Positions 22,225-35,800 of a stretch of 64,000 nt of DNA are shown one piece after another. The translations under genes and the position numbers were made by a program. The DNA lies in assembly GCA_030248195.1 (NCBI GenBank), contig JASAND010030275.1, forward strand, positions 62,001 through 126,000. Direction: 5' to 3'. The notes beneath the pieces are model-generated. The model made no database searches, was not told where the DNA came from, and saw nothing but the letters and a program-made list of their open reading frames with translations. Every line of letters begins with the position of its first letter. The stretch's first letter is position 1. This DNA comes from Trissonchulus latispiculum. Lineage: Eukaryota > Nematoda > Enoplea > Enoplida > Ironidae.

Positions 22225-23838
22225 TCACAATTTGCTATTCTCACATTATGCTTCCTGTATAGGAGTTTTCCTGGCTTTCGTATTTGATGAACATTTTGTA
22301 CAGAAAATAATTATAAACAGTAATCTAAAAGCTTCTTACTTTGCAACATCAGCAAGATGGGTTTTACTGTATTCATTGTTTGTGGCTGCTATTAATTACG
22401 ATAAACCACATTGATGGTATAACTATTAATTTTGATACTAAAAATATATACTGAGGATGTATAAACTATACACATTACATACTTATTGCTACAGAGTGTG
22501 TTTTTATCTGTTTGAGCGTTAATTTACTCTGATAGCTTCATCAAGACCCACTGTTCCGTTTTCTGGGTTTGATGACAGTTCATAGTGAGAGATTGACTGC
22601 ACCATCATGAGTCTTTCATAACTTCCATTCGTTTATGACAGCTGTGAATATTATACTTCAGTTTAATTGCGCATAAATGTTTTATATGTTTCGAACCTAT
22701 TTTTTCGGTACGCCCCACTCCAGTTGGTTCTAAACCGGTTAGGAGTAGTGTTAGCCAGGAATAAATTTTAGTAACTTTGATGATAAATCTACAAAGCTTC
22801 AGCAACAAACTTTCTTTCACAAATCCCCTTGAGCAAGAGACTAAGCACGTATCGGTTTGCCGTGGGCTCCAGCTAACCCAGCTGTCTATCTTTAACTGCT
22901 GGGTAAATGGGCGCCACTGCGGTGGGAAGGTAACAGGAGTCTGTGTTCTGGCGTAATGCCTGATGAAGGGCTGGTCCCCTTCCACAGATATAGTCAACAT
23001 TAGAGTTGTCGCTATTGGCCTCGGGCTGTGAATCCGGAGATAAGCACCGGCACCCTATAACCTTCTGTAGGCTGGAGTTCTCTCAAGGTGTCACTTTACC
23101 TTTACCTTTATACTGAAAAGAAACAAGAAGTAAGCTACCTACATGGAAATCAAGTATATAAATGTATGAATCGAAAATTATAAACTAGAAACAATACATC
23201 TGTCAACCCGCCCAATATTTACCGATGCTCTGATACCTATGGACCTAAAAATAAATAAATATTTATTTTGATGGACAATATTAACCTGCTCACAACAATA
23301 ATCCAAAATCCTGGCCCTATTCTAAAAATTGAGCAGAAACTTTTGAGAAACGCTAACATTAGTTCAAATATTATTAGTGCTTTAAATTGATAAAACTAGG
23401 CTTCAAATAACTGGAATAAGTATGAACGTCTAATTATTGGTGGCTTTTCTGTATAGCATACAAAACCATGGAAAAACTGCAGTTACGGTGGCGTTGCGAT
23501 CCGTAGTTCCACACGCCTCCATTAAGCTAAAAAGTAAAAAATAAAAAGGTTGAACAAATAAAATACCGCAATATACAATGACAAAAGTTGGTTTATTAAT
23601 ACAAAGAATTCTAAAACATAAAATACTAGGCAAGAATTTGATCAATGTTTCAGTTTTATGGCTCTAGTGCTTTCATGCTTCTAAATTCAATGGTAAAGTC
23701 AATAATTACTGGCTGAGTAATCTAAAAATGACCCTGTACTGAAATACAGTCTCTTTTCGTCATTAATAGGTTCGACTTAAAACTTTTAGTTACAGGAATC
23801 GCTGTAAAATGTGGATGACTTTCCATCATTTCAGCTCC
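22225..23838. other. Intergenic sequence with a retroelement-like 3' tail
   Basis: This separates the peptide gene from the oppositely oriented methyltransferase gene. Around 22690-23110 a moderately GC-rich block ends in the simple tail CTTTACCTTTACCTTTA (about 23094-23110), the form of a SINE or LINE 3' end. An open frame on the minus strand of this block (22605-23000) shows no family motif. Nothing else seen. Confidence 0.35.
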
Positions 23839-26800
23839 TTACTTGTTTGCCAATTTGTGAGCAAGATCATTGCCGTGAATTTCTTTATACTTTCGAACTC
23901 CACTCCAGCTAGCCATATGATTGTAGTATTGATTAAATGTCATTTCCCATACATGGTAATAAGATTCATTATCTCTAAGAAATGAAAAATATATTGTTCA
24001 AAATGTAGTAATGTTACAAACCACAGATGTTACATAATATCATACGAAAGCACGTGGCCTTCACTACTGTGAAAGTAATGGACTTTTAAAACACCTCCGA
24101 TAATTGTGATTGTGATTGCAGTTATTCAGTGTCAGCTTCCCACACCCAACAAATTTCGAAAACAAGCTGACATTAACCCTAACCGGAATACCAAGTGGAG
24201 TGAGCTGTCCGAAAAAAAGCTCACAGCAGTAAACAAAAATTAATCACTATGTTAATTTAGTATAACAGAGTGCATCTTTTTCTGGTTTCGACGTGAAGAG
24301 TCAAAATGCAAGAATCGTCTTCATTCATTGCTGCTCAATAATGTCATTGAATGCAGAAATCTATCCTTGACCAAGGCCACTTTTAAGACGGAATGGCTAT
24401 TGGTCCAACCAGGGCAGTACGATGGATTGGTGTTTCCGGTTGGCCGATGGCGATTCGAGGACTGTCAATGACAAAACATTAAACTATTTTTTGATTTTAC
24501 GCGTTTCAATACCTGATTGCTTCGATCTTTTCTAGTGGATAAGGAACTTCATTTTCAATGATAGGATATTTCTTTCTCAGCTCATGTAGTAAAGGATGAT
24601 TCGAACCGCTGTTAAGAAGCTCTAAATCTGTCTAAAATTACCAGTAAACAACAATCAGAAAGAGTGAATAAAATAATGATGGTTTTTCAAAAAACCCAAA
24701 TTAAATAAGTTAAATTTCAGGATATATACAATATAAATGCGGATGGCCAATTAATATAGAACAAGGCGATCAAAGCTAAGAAGATGACAAAAATGTTTAG
24801 GTGGAATTCAATACCTTATATCGTATAAAAACGTAACCCAGGCCAAAAGAGTGAATTGTGTGGACTATTTACTATTTACTAGTTTACTGACGATAAGTCT
24901 GACAATATATATATTTTATGAAAGCTGAGAAATCAGAGGTTTCATAAATTTTTGAAACTTTCAAAATTTTAATTTAAAATTTCATAAATTTCAAGAACTG
25001 TAGGAAAAAGAAAAGAAACAAGCGAAAATAGTCGAGTTTGGTATCAAATTAAATGTGTCGTTCTAAAGAACGCGAATATGTATCAATTAAGCGGATTTGG
25101 TGGATTCAGCGGGCCCATACCCTGCAAAATAAAAGTTGCTCCGACCGCTACAAAATTAAGATAACTTGAGAGCTCTCGTCACGCTAAGTAAAATGAGCTA
25201 TCATCTCTCAAAAGTGCTGCCTGTGAAAGCTATCCTTCTTTAAACCATAAAACTGTGTGGACGCTTATGGAGGGTTAAATCCAACACAGTGAAAGCTCTA
25301 AAGTGAATCAAGTCAAGTCATTGTGCTACATTTTGCGCTCGTCAATATGGAGAAGTATGCAAAATTGCAGCCTTGGATCTTTACGCGTGCTTAAGATAAG
25401 TAAAGTTAAACTAACTTCAAAGGAACCGAAACGGCGACACTTTTGAAGTTTGTTTAATAAGTTTATCTTACGCATACATAAATATCCAAAGCCTCAATTT
25501 TGCATACTTTTATGTACGATGAGACGCAAAACGCAGTACAATGGCTCGACTTGATTCAGCTCACATCTTCCACTAGCCTGGATTAAGCCCTCCAAAAGTG
25601 TCCAAACTAGTGCTGGGACCGGTTCCGATTTTTGAAACCGGTTCCGGTTCCGGTTCTTGACTACCGGTTCCGGTTCCGGTTCCGGTTCCGGTTCTAGCTA
25701 CGGGTTCCGGTTCCAATTGGTAATTTTGATGAAAAAGCTAAATTTATTTTTTTGAGAATTGCTATAAAAACTTAATATATTTAACTGCACAAAGCTATGA
25801 ACGTGTTTTAAACAGTGATTTTGCTTACTTTTTACTATTTATATACAAATATTTACTGTGAAAAAGATATGGTCTGTTTCGTTTTTACCAATATGTTGGG
25901 GAAATTTTAGCTACCAGGGGCCTGTTGCATAAAGGTGATTAGAGGATTAGTGATTAGTTATTAGTTGATTAGTGTAGCAGTTTTTCGCGGATAATCAATG
26001 CTACGAACAGGCTACGACAACAATTTAGATGTCATATTGAAGTGTTTTGAGCGTTCTAATGAATTCATAAGTTTAAATTAAGTTACAATTTAAATGGGAA
26101 TAATGCAAGCTTAAAAAGTGAAGAAATTACAATTGAGTTCAATATTTTCCTTGCCTGACTGAGTAACTACTTCCTGATTTGTGGATAAGTCACATCATCA
26201 GTTGCGACATAGCACCAAAAGCTCCAAAAACGGATAACTGCAACAAGTTTTCCTAGAAAAACTGCTACACTAATCAACCAATCACTTTTATGCAGCAGGC
26301 CCCAGAGCTTACCAAAATACTAAGTATTCTCAATCTAGATAAACATTTAGCTACTGCCCTTCAGAAAGCGAACGTCGCACAGAACTTTCCTCGACCAATT
26401 TCAAGCAGTCCAATAAAATTTGCTTATCGATTCAACAGCTACAGTTACAACATTACAAAGCATAATCATTGAAAAAGCAGCTAATCTCATCTTGGGGTCG
26501 AAGATTCTTGAGATCGAAAATTATAGCAGAAAACATTGGGGAAAATCGTTGAACGAGAATTAAAACTTTTCGAGCACTTATGCAGCACACAGGTAGGTAC
26601 AACTAACCTCATACCTTTAAAACCAAAAATTGTACAATAAATAAAATCAAGCTGCTAAGTTTTTATTTTACATCGAATTTGTTTTAATTTTTGTAGCTGA
26701 AATAAACAAATTTGTAACAAAAGAGCGCTATTTCCTATCAAATCCTAAACCTATATATAAGCAAAAAGTACTAAAATATGGCTATGAAATATGAAAATTT

Positions 26801-29800
26801 TTAATAGACCATCAAAGGCATTCTTTTTCTTTAGCGCTAGCCAATTGCTATTAATTAAATAAGAACGGTACCTCCTCAGGGATACTGTTGCTCAGCTTAA
26901 CCCTTAATCTGGAGTTGCGCCTTCAGTATACTGGTTTGCTTCAGTTGAAGTTTGCACACAAAAATTGCAGAGGCAACAGCTAAAGCTGGAAGAGTTGACG
27001 TAAAGCATCAAATCCTTAATGCTTACCTTTGTCATCCTTAAAGAAGAGTTAACACTGAATACACCTTAGTTTTTCTTTTTCTATAACCTTTTCAGAAAAC
27101 TTAAAACATTGACTGAAAACTGTTATTAAAGACATCGCAAAATTGTGTGAGGGTTAGAGTGCACCCTCAAAGATAAACTGCTATATCGAGCCTCAATAAA
27201 GATTGTCAGATTCGAGCTCAGTGTGTGATGCCTAGGCTTTAATCTAATTGGAGAGAAAAGGGAAAGCGAGTACTGACGTGAACACCAAAGTTAGCCCTAA
27301 GCGACCGTTACCTATTCTGCTACTAAAAACACCGCCGGACTAATTTACTCTTTTGAATACAAATACGAAAATAGACCAAATTCAAGCAGACTGAAATCAG
27401 CACGAACACAATATAAGACAAGGAAAGCAGAGGACATTGGGAGGGAGTTACCCTCTCCCCAAACTACACCTAAACACTCGAATATCCCCCACTAACCCAC
27501 GGCCCACTATGAAACTGGATCACTTGCCGCCCACTGGCCCAACAAAACACCCCGCACCTGAAGTCACTCACCCAACTGCCCAAAAACTACACTGACTGAC
27601 TTTTCCAAGACATTGCAAAATATGCAAATTACATCATTATGCAAATGAGCTAGTCGCGCCAACGCGCATTTCTTTCTAAAATCTGCCAGCCGGCAGGTAA
27701 CATCCCACAAAATACCCCCTCTTTTCCGCCGCCGGCCCCCCGCGCGGCGATCACCTCAGGTGTCACACAAAGTAAAACTGATGTTACATTAATACTGGGC
27801 CCTGATAGTACTTTTAGTGATAAAACAAAATGTTGAAAGATTACCTACGCTAAAGGTGGAGCCAAACGATCCCCACAGTCTACGAACTACGTGGCTCACA
27901 GTCAGCTCAAAATGACTTTTTGAACTGCGACTGGGTAAAACTGCGTCGACTGTGACCAAAACAAACTGACAAACTTACTAGCTAACAGACAAACAAACAG
28001 ACAGACAGACAAACAAACGGACAATCCTAACTAAACAAACTACCTACTGACTAAAACGAAAACAATACGACTACGTAAACATTCGCGACAAAGACAGACA
28101 GACAGTCCTAACTAAACAAACTACCCACTGACTACAACGAAAACAATACAACTACGTAAACATTCACAGCAAATAAGACACCTGCAGTAACCGCCACACT
28201 CGAGACCGCGACGATAAGACGAGATACAATGGGGACAATGCCCACCAAGGTACCCACCCTTACAATCGTAAACCCCACATGAAACCACAGACATGAATCC
28301 CACATAATAAGACCAAACAAGAACCGCACATATAAAAGACATGAATATTGAAGCCCAGGCGGTTTATTATGCATACCGAATAATACAAAAACCTAAAAAT
28401 CAGTAAAAGAAGAATTATTGGAAAACAAACAGAATAAGCAAGGTTATAAATGGCAAAACATGGCCAAAAAGATTAGCTACCAAGACGAACGAACACAAAA
28501 GAGGTGAGGGGTACCACAAGCAAAACAGAGCAGGGGAAAGAAAATAGAAGGGATCCCTCCCACCAAATGTGGCAAAGTCAATTCAACAAGAATCCCCACC
28601 AGCTATATACACAAAATGGAATGCAAAATCACAACTATATCGAACAAAGCAAAATGGGAGAACCCGAAACGTCCAAGGCGTGCGAAGGGAAAGGACCACG
28701 ACTTCACAACGGAGCAACAGGGCAGCTGACCCGAACACACCGGGAACGCGACCTCAGACAGTCGGCAGAAGGTTCCAGACGGAACCAATCCAGCAGTTCG
28801 ACAAAAGTCAAATCCGGCCAGTAAAAAGTCCAAACAAAAATAGGCCACAAAGGCAAAGTTGGCAGTAGGAAATGCAGAACCGGGTTACTATTGAGACCCG
28901 AAAATAGACCAAAGCTGGAAAATCGGGGCCGCCGCAGACGAGACCAAGAGACCAGGATATAGACGCTAAAGGTCTGGCCTAACAGTAAGTCACAAGGCCA
29001 GCGTCAGAACCAAAGATGGCATACCAGCCCAACAGGAAAAAGGTCCTCCAGGGCTGGCCAAAGTATAGAACTGGGTCAAAGAGCCCGCCACAAGGTCCAA
29101 GAAGACGCATCCAGCTCCCAGCCTGACTACCGCCATGAAGCCGCCACCGACCAGCGCCACCGAAAAGTCCGGGCGCTCCAAGAGTAGACAAAACACAGCC
29201 CTGCTCCGTAATAGCATCATCGTGGGGGCACGCCTGGCGCATACTGGGGGTATGGGGACCGTACAATACAGAACCACCATTACCTTAACATAAACAAAAC
29301 TTAAAGTAGCGACCATAAAGCAAGACAGTTAGAATCAATCGAAATTGAAATACTACGAAAACAAATTCAAAAACAAATACAGTATATACATCGTAAAGCC
29401 CCTCAACTGTAGTAAGATCCGGCCGGTGTGAGCGCCCGAGAACGACCCAGTCTTAGGCAACAGCCCCCGGAAACCCACACCGACAGCAAAAGAATAAAAT
29501 GCAGTATAGCGCCCGAGCTTGAGGAAAAACGTAGCAGAAAGTTCGGGACAAACTGCCCTGAGAATCAAAGCAATTTTATTAGCCGAGAAAAGTTTTGACC
29601 AAAGAATTTCTGCTAACTTTAATTTCGCGATAGCACCCGTAGGATTGCAAAAAGGTCTAAAGGAACAGATTCACAAAAGATGGCAAGTCTCAATCCACTA
29701 GCATAACATAACTAAATTAGGAATCCCACCAATTTAGAGAAATGAAAATAGCGCAGCTCAGATATGGAGGGTTATTACGACAACAACAACAGCAACATGA

Positions 29801-32800
29801 CAACAACGCTTTGTACCGGTAGGCAGCTCCCACTCCGCATAAAGGGCAACATTGCCGACAGGCACTAGAGGATTCCCCTAGAATGTGCCAGGAGCTCTCC
29901 ACGTAAAAGATGGGGCTTGTATAATATAATCAGCAACCCCCGAACTTATTTGGTCAGACCCCGAACTTCTTCGGAACAGATCAAGAACTCATTTGGGAGG
30001 ACAACGAACTTATTGGGCGGACCCCGAACCTATTGGGCGGACCCCGAACTTATTGGGCGGACCCCGCAGTTATTGGTCCGGACCCCGGAGTTATTCAAAC
30101 GGAGCCCGAACTATTTGAGGAGACTCCCGAACTGTTTGAAGGGACCTCGAACTTTTCGGAGAGGACCGGAGGACCCCGAACTTGTTAGGCCGAGCCCCGA
30201 ACTTATTGGGCCAGACCCTAAACCTGTTGGGCCGAATCCCGAACTTTACGGAACATGACCCGAACTTATTTCGGACTTCAGAGGGCCCCAAACTTCTCCA
30301 AAGAGATCCCGAACTTATTCGGAACAGTCACCGAAGCTTATGCAGCAGTTCCTGAACTTAGGATAACATTTCCCAGGGTTTGGGTAATAGGTCCAGAACT
30401 CAGGGTGGCCAGTCCCGAGCTCGTAGAAACCAAACTTAAGGGAGGACATTGCTGCAAAGATGGTTATAAACTTGATAACGTTGCCGGACTTATAGTTGGT
30501 GTACTTGAGACCGTTCAGAGTCATTAATTATAAAACTTGTTTGGCAGAGGAATCCAATTTTCACCTCTGATTGGGGAACCTGAACGTAGTAAAAGAGGGT
30601 CAAGGAAATCCCTATGAAAACAGGGTTAAATCTACCGTCGTTTGATGCACCTGATTAATTCGTTTCAAAATTTCTGTGACTTCTCTGAAAGAGGGGCTGC
30701 AATTTGGACAAAGGGTAGGGTGAAGTGCGTCATTGACCCCAAACTGTCGGACTAAGGTTCCCTCTAAGTCCTATGTATGCATTCCGCTTTGGCTGCCCAA
30801 CCTGGCTTAAATCCGTATAGAAATGGACCAAATCAATAGAGTAATTAGTCCTAGCTCGAGATGGAGGAAAGTTTATTTTCTGAGAAATCTGGGTATGTAC
30901 GTAGTGTACTGAGTTCGTGAATTTGATCCCGGAAAGCAAAATGCAGTAGCTTTATCCAACAAATGATTAAGAATAAATGCTCGAGAACTATATGGAATAG
31001 CTTTGCCAATTCTTTTTTAGACTGATTCGCGATACTAAGTTTCTCATCAATGAATGGCTGAGAAGTGGAAGCGCCCCCGAGGGTTCAGTCTACCCCGAGA
31101 ACCCCCACCACTTCAATATACGTACGTAGAGTGCGGCATAACCGCTGAACCGCCCAAAAAACTAATTTACGTGACGTGGTAATCAAAGGAATACACATTT
31201 TTATCAAAAGAACTTTAAAATCCAAGAAAAACCCACAATCCGAAAAGTTTGTATACAAAATAAAAATCTCCAACCTAAAAAAATTTACACCATGTCACAA
31301 AATGCGAATCAAACTTCAATATTAAATTTTATGTCAAGAAATGAAACAACCTGATGCAGCTGGAGGAAAAGCCAACCATTGTCCAAAACCAGAATCCTAA
31401 TCAAATCCAAAACCAAATTCCAAGGAACCAGGGAAAGCATTTGGAGCCCACGAAAACCGAAGCCGCGCTAGACTGCCAGGAGCTAAAAGAACCAAACAAA
31501 TAGGTGCAAACATAGAAAAGAACAAGTAAGTGCAAACACAAGACGGTGAAAACAAACTTGAAAAAGGGTTGGTGGCTGATGTTGTGTTACAAAAACCCTC
31601 GTACGTACATATAAAATTTCATTTAAAATCGAGAAAAAGACGGGAACAGAAATTTCAGAAATCGGAAATTTAGAGGTTTCGTACAGCATTGTACGTATTC
31701 AAGGAAATGATCAAGGTGTGCCACAAAATTTACTCCAAAAAATCATAAAATGTGATAATTCAGAAAAAACCACCATAAGGCGAGCTGACGGGAAATCAGA
31801 AATGAGACCTAAAACACGAAGTAAAACTAACCATAAAATCCAGACAAGTGGTGGAAAAGCATTAGCCTGAGCAGAAAAACCCAAAATTAAACCTAAACAA
31901 AAATAAAAATACATACGCATATACAGTTGACAACGTTGATAAAACAATATTTGTGGGTGCTAGTAAAGTGTAAAGTGACATTTCATTGAGACCAGTAACG
32001 TGAGATTTATACATACTACAGCTAAGGGGACAAAATATAAGAAAACTGTATAGGAAGTCAGTGGTCGGGTCATATGTCCTTTGGAGGATATTGAGTGCGT
32101 TCAGGAAAATCATCCTGAACATCTACGGTGTCTGCTTCAGTTGGAGCAAAGTCCGAATAGTCAAGATTGGGAGAATTTGACAAAACTGAATCGGTGGCCA
32201 AGATGGCCCGGTCGTACCCCGGCACACCCTGGCCCACCTGTGGAGTAGAAGACAACTCCGGGAGGGTGGGGTCGACCCCCTTCACCCCTCGTAGCCAACT
32301 CTCTCCCCACACAAGACCAAATTGACTAGAGATTGACAGAAGGTCAGGAGGTTCAGGTAGAATTTTAGCCACATTTTGGACAAATTTCGATTCTGGAGGT
32401 TCATCTTGACTATCAAAAATACATTCAGATAGAATTCCAGAAAAAGAGTCTTCCTTGGGGGTAACCCCCTCTTTTTGGGCAACATCCAGGGTTACCCCCT
32501 CTTTTTGAGGTAAACCCACCATTACCCCCTCTTTTTGGGGTACGCTCAGGAGTACCCTCTCTTTTTGAGGTGGATCCCCTGTCGGCCAAAAGGCAAACGA
32601 AAAAGACACAAATGTCAAGAAAAATATCAAAAGGCACAGAAGAAAGCAAACTGTAGTGACCTGAAAAGAACATAGGGGTTTTCCTGTAGCCCCCACGCCC
32701 CTCGGGGCAAATCTGGATGGTGGATCGGCCGCACACCCAGACGTGCCCCCACAAGCCCCAGCAACCGAGGCAGTGTAACCCACCGCACCCTGCTGCCGAA

Positions 32801-35800
32801 GCTAAATGAGTCCCGCAGTCTGCTCGGAAAAAGTCACAGTCGGTGGAGGGGGATCAGCGTCCAGACAAGGCAGAATAGCATGTTCAGAGCCCCCTGATAT
32901 GGGAGAGTCAGCTTTACACCCCGAACCAGGCACCAGTGGCTCGGTACTTGAAATATTTTCACGATCAAATTTATATGGTAAAGTGTCTGCGATAAACCGG
33001 CGCAATTCAAAAATTTGTTGCTTACACGTATCTGCACTTTTTCGCATCGAATTGTACATATGTAACTGAATTGCAGATAACATAAGGGACTTTGTCTGAG
33101 TTATAGAAAATATTTCACTTGAACTATTTAATGTTGAATCAGCAGACGAATTTATCCCCAAAACATGAGGTTTAGATATAGGTGAGGCAGTTTCAATGTA
33201 CCCCACATGGTGCCTGGTTGAGGTGTGCAGGGACTTTTCCCCTGGTGGGGGCACGCCCCCCACAGGACTAGGTGAAAAATGCTGTGGTGGTACAGGCGCT
33301 AGAGGTTGAGCCACTACTCCCCGCACAAACGGCGCTGAAGACGGAACCGAAGGTTGTGGTAGAGTGGGAGTGGCAGGTTGAACATTGCGCTGTGACGTCA
33401 CCGTTTCCCACTGTGGGTGCCCAGACGAACCCGAAGATGGTGAAGGGGCCGATAAAGCTGAAGGGGCCGGAACAGGTTGCAATGCTGGATAAACTGGCGG
33501 CTGAGCACAAAATTGGGGATAAACTGGTACGTATTGCGTAACCCCCGCTACCTGTTCCCGGGGAAGGGGTCGAACCTTCCATCCTGCCGCAGCCAACTGA
33601 GGATACTTATCCCAGCAACTGTTTGGGTCATGGCCCTTCCTACCACAATGGAGGCACTTTTCCCGCCGCATATCTTCAAATCGAACCCCAGACTCCCTCT
33701 TTTTCTCCCACAAAGAACGGAGATCCTGAAGTTCCTTATGAAGTTGGTCTAGGGGGTCAGCGGGCCCCCCACCCCCTTCTGCTTTCTCGGAAAAAGAAAC
33801 ATGGTAGACTGGAGGGTCATACGAAAGAGCATCTCCCGGGGCAGTTCGTGGAGTTCTAGCATCAAGTTTATCTATAACTCGCAAAATATCCTCCATGGAT
33901 GGTTCCCCGAATGCCCCCAATGGGAAAAGCGACGCCGCATATCTGTCATCCACGCCGGCGTAGACCTGTTGGACACAATGCTTTTCTCTGTCGGCTGGAT
34001 CTGTCCAAATGTCTAAGGCCAAGGCTTGTAATTCTGAAATATACTTACGTATGTGTTCTCCGGTACGTTGGAGCCGGTTCACAAAGGCCGTGTACTTCTG
34101 TTGGTAAGACAACTGCGGTTTGGGAAATTGAGCCTTCAAAAACTTCAGAATGTTTTCGTAGGAATCGATCATAGAAAGGCCCGCCTTTGAAGCATAAATT
34201 TGGGCTTTTCCCGCCAGTTTACTATAAAGAAGTCGTGGCCACTGGTCTTTTGGAATCTGATACGTTTGAACCGCTGACTCGAACTGCGGGAGCCAGTCTT
34301 CGACATACACTGATTCGGGGTCAAACCGGGGAACGTCCCGGAGAATTTCGATATACGTACGAAAAAGTCGTGGATCGTGATCTAAAACCAAAGCATCCGT
34401 GGCCTCCATAGTCGCCGGCGTTGGGTGACAAGCAGGCGTCGCTTGCCCCTGCTTTGAAGAAAAAACCTCCTTTTTTACAACCTGTTTGGCAGAAAACCCC
34501 GGGAGGGCGCCCCCCTGGTCTGGCAGCGGTGGAGGTTCTGAGGTCACTCGTGAATTTCCAAGAACAAAATTAGATGTATTACCTGTCTGTGCGCTGGTTC
34601 CCACCGTCTGGTTAGAAACTGAAATCGCTGGAACGACTGTCGCAGGACTTACCGCCGGTACGTACGTATAGGCCGCTGGTTGCAAAACAGTAGGAACTCC
34701 AGTAGATATCTGCGGCGGAGAGTTATATACGTACATTGGGTTTCCCTGCATATCAACAGCATAATAACCCGATTGTGCCGAATACGGCACAGACTGCAAA
34801 ATTTGAGGTATATACGTATGTTGTGATTGCTGAGAAAAACCTGGAGCCGAACATGGCGCCGGTGATAATTGTTGCACATTCTGAGCGGCCTGTGCCTGAC
34901 CCAACGGAGAAGCACGCCGGTACATACCTTGCGGATATTGTGCAGACGGTGGACACCAGACATAACCTGAATTTTGACCAAAATTAGGCGGACCCCCTTG
35001 ACCACTATTTGCCAGACTGGAAACTCCCAAGGTGGGTTGCCCCACCTGACCCCGGGACAATGAGGCCGAGTAATACCCCTGCGCTGACGCAGAAGTAGGC
35101 GTAGTCTGTGACTGAGATTGGCACTCGGACATAGAGATCTCAGAACCCGCAGACTGCGAGACGTGGGGGCGGGTCGCCCCAGGTTGGAGGCGCGACACAA
35201 GCCCCCCAAAAGTTTCCTTCAGATGGCTGCCATACTGGGGGTCAGAAGACATAGACGGACCGGTAGACGAAGACGCCACCAACTGAGATTGAGTCTGAAC
35301 CAAATTTTTGGGAGGGGGAGGAATTCGGGAGGGAGGGTCCCCACTCACCCCTGACCCTTTATCTGCAACTGCCTTGACTTTTGACCTTTGTCCCTCCCAT
35401 AGTTGTTGGGGGAGATCGGGTACATAGCATTACAGACGTTCGGGGATTCCCCTTCCAAGCCCTGGGACTGTTCCATCCGGACTGAAGTTGGGGGAGGGAC
35501 CCCCCCGACCACGACCCCCCAATTTGGCAATACGTTGTTTTGAAGCCATGGGAGTCTCCCCGTCAAAATACAATAATAGCCCCCAACGTTTGGTTCTCTG
35601 CTTTTCTCGCTTATTGTGTTCCTTCTTTTCTCATAAAAAGATAAGGCACTGGGCATCTACTGAAAAATCACGGTCGCCACTTTATGTGAGGGTTAGAGTG
35701 CACCCTCAAAGATAAACTGCTATATCGAGCCTCAATAAAGATTGTCAGATTCGAGCTCAGTGTGTGATGCCTAGGCTTTAATCTAATTGGAGAGAAAAGG

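Noticed and set aside
22605..23000. 131-codon minus-strand frame
   Set aside because: No recognised domain, and the block looks like a repeat with a simple-sequence tail rather than a gene.
28504..28868. Two overlapping plus-strand open frames of about 100 codons inside the LTR element
   Set aside because: Opposite to the element's orientation, low complexity, no motif; chance frames in A-rich sequence.
28979..29316. Overlapping minus-strand frames of 95-108 codons where pol is expected
   Set aside because: They overlap each other in two registers and show no protease, RT, RNase H or integrase motif.
32802..35348. Calling the LTR element a retrovirus
   Set aside because: No pol and no envelope-type gene could be recognised; the hydrophobic stretch in the second frame alone is not evidence of an envelope protein.
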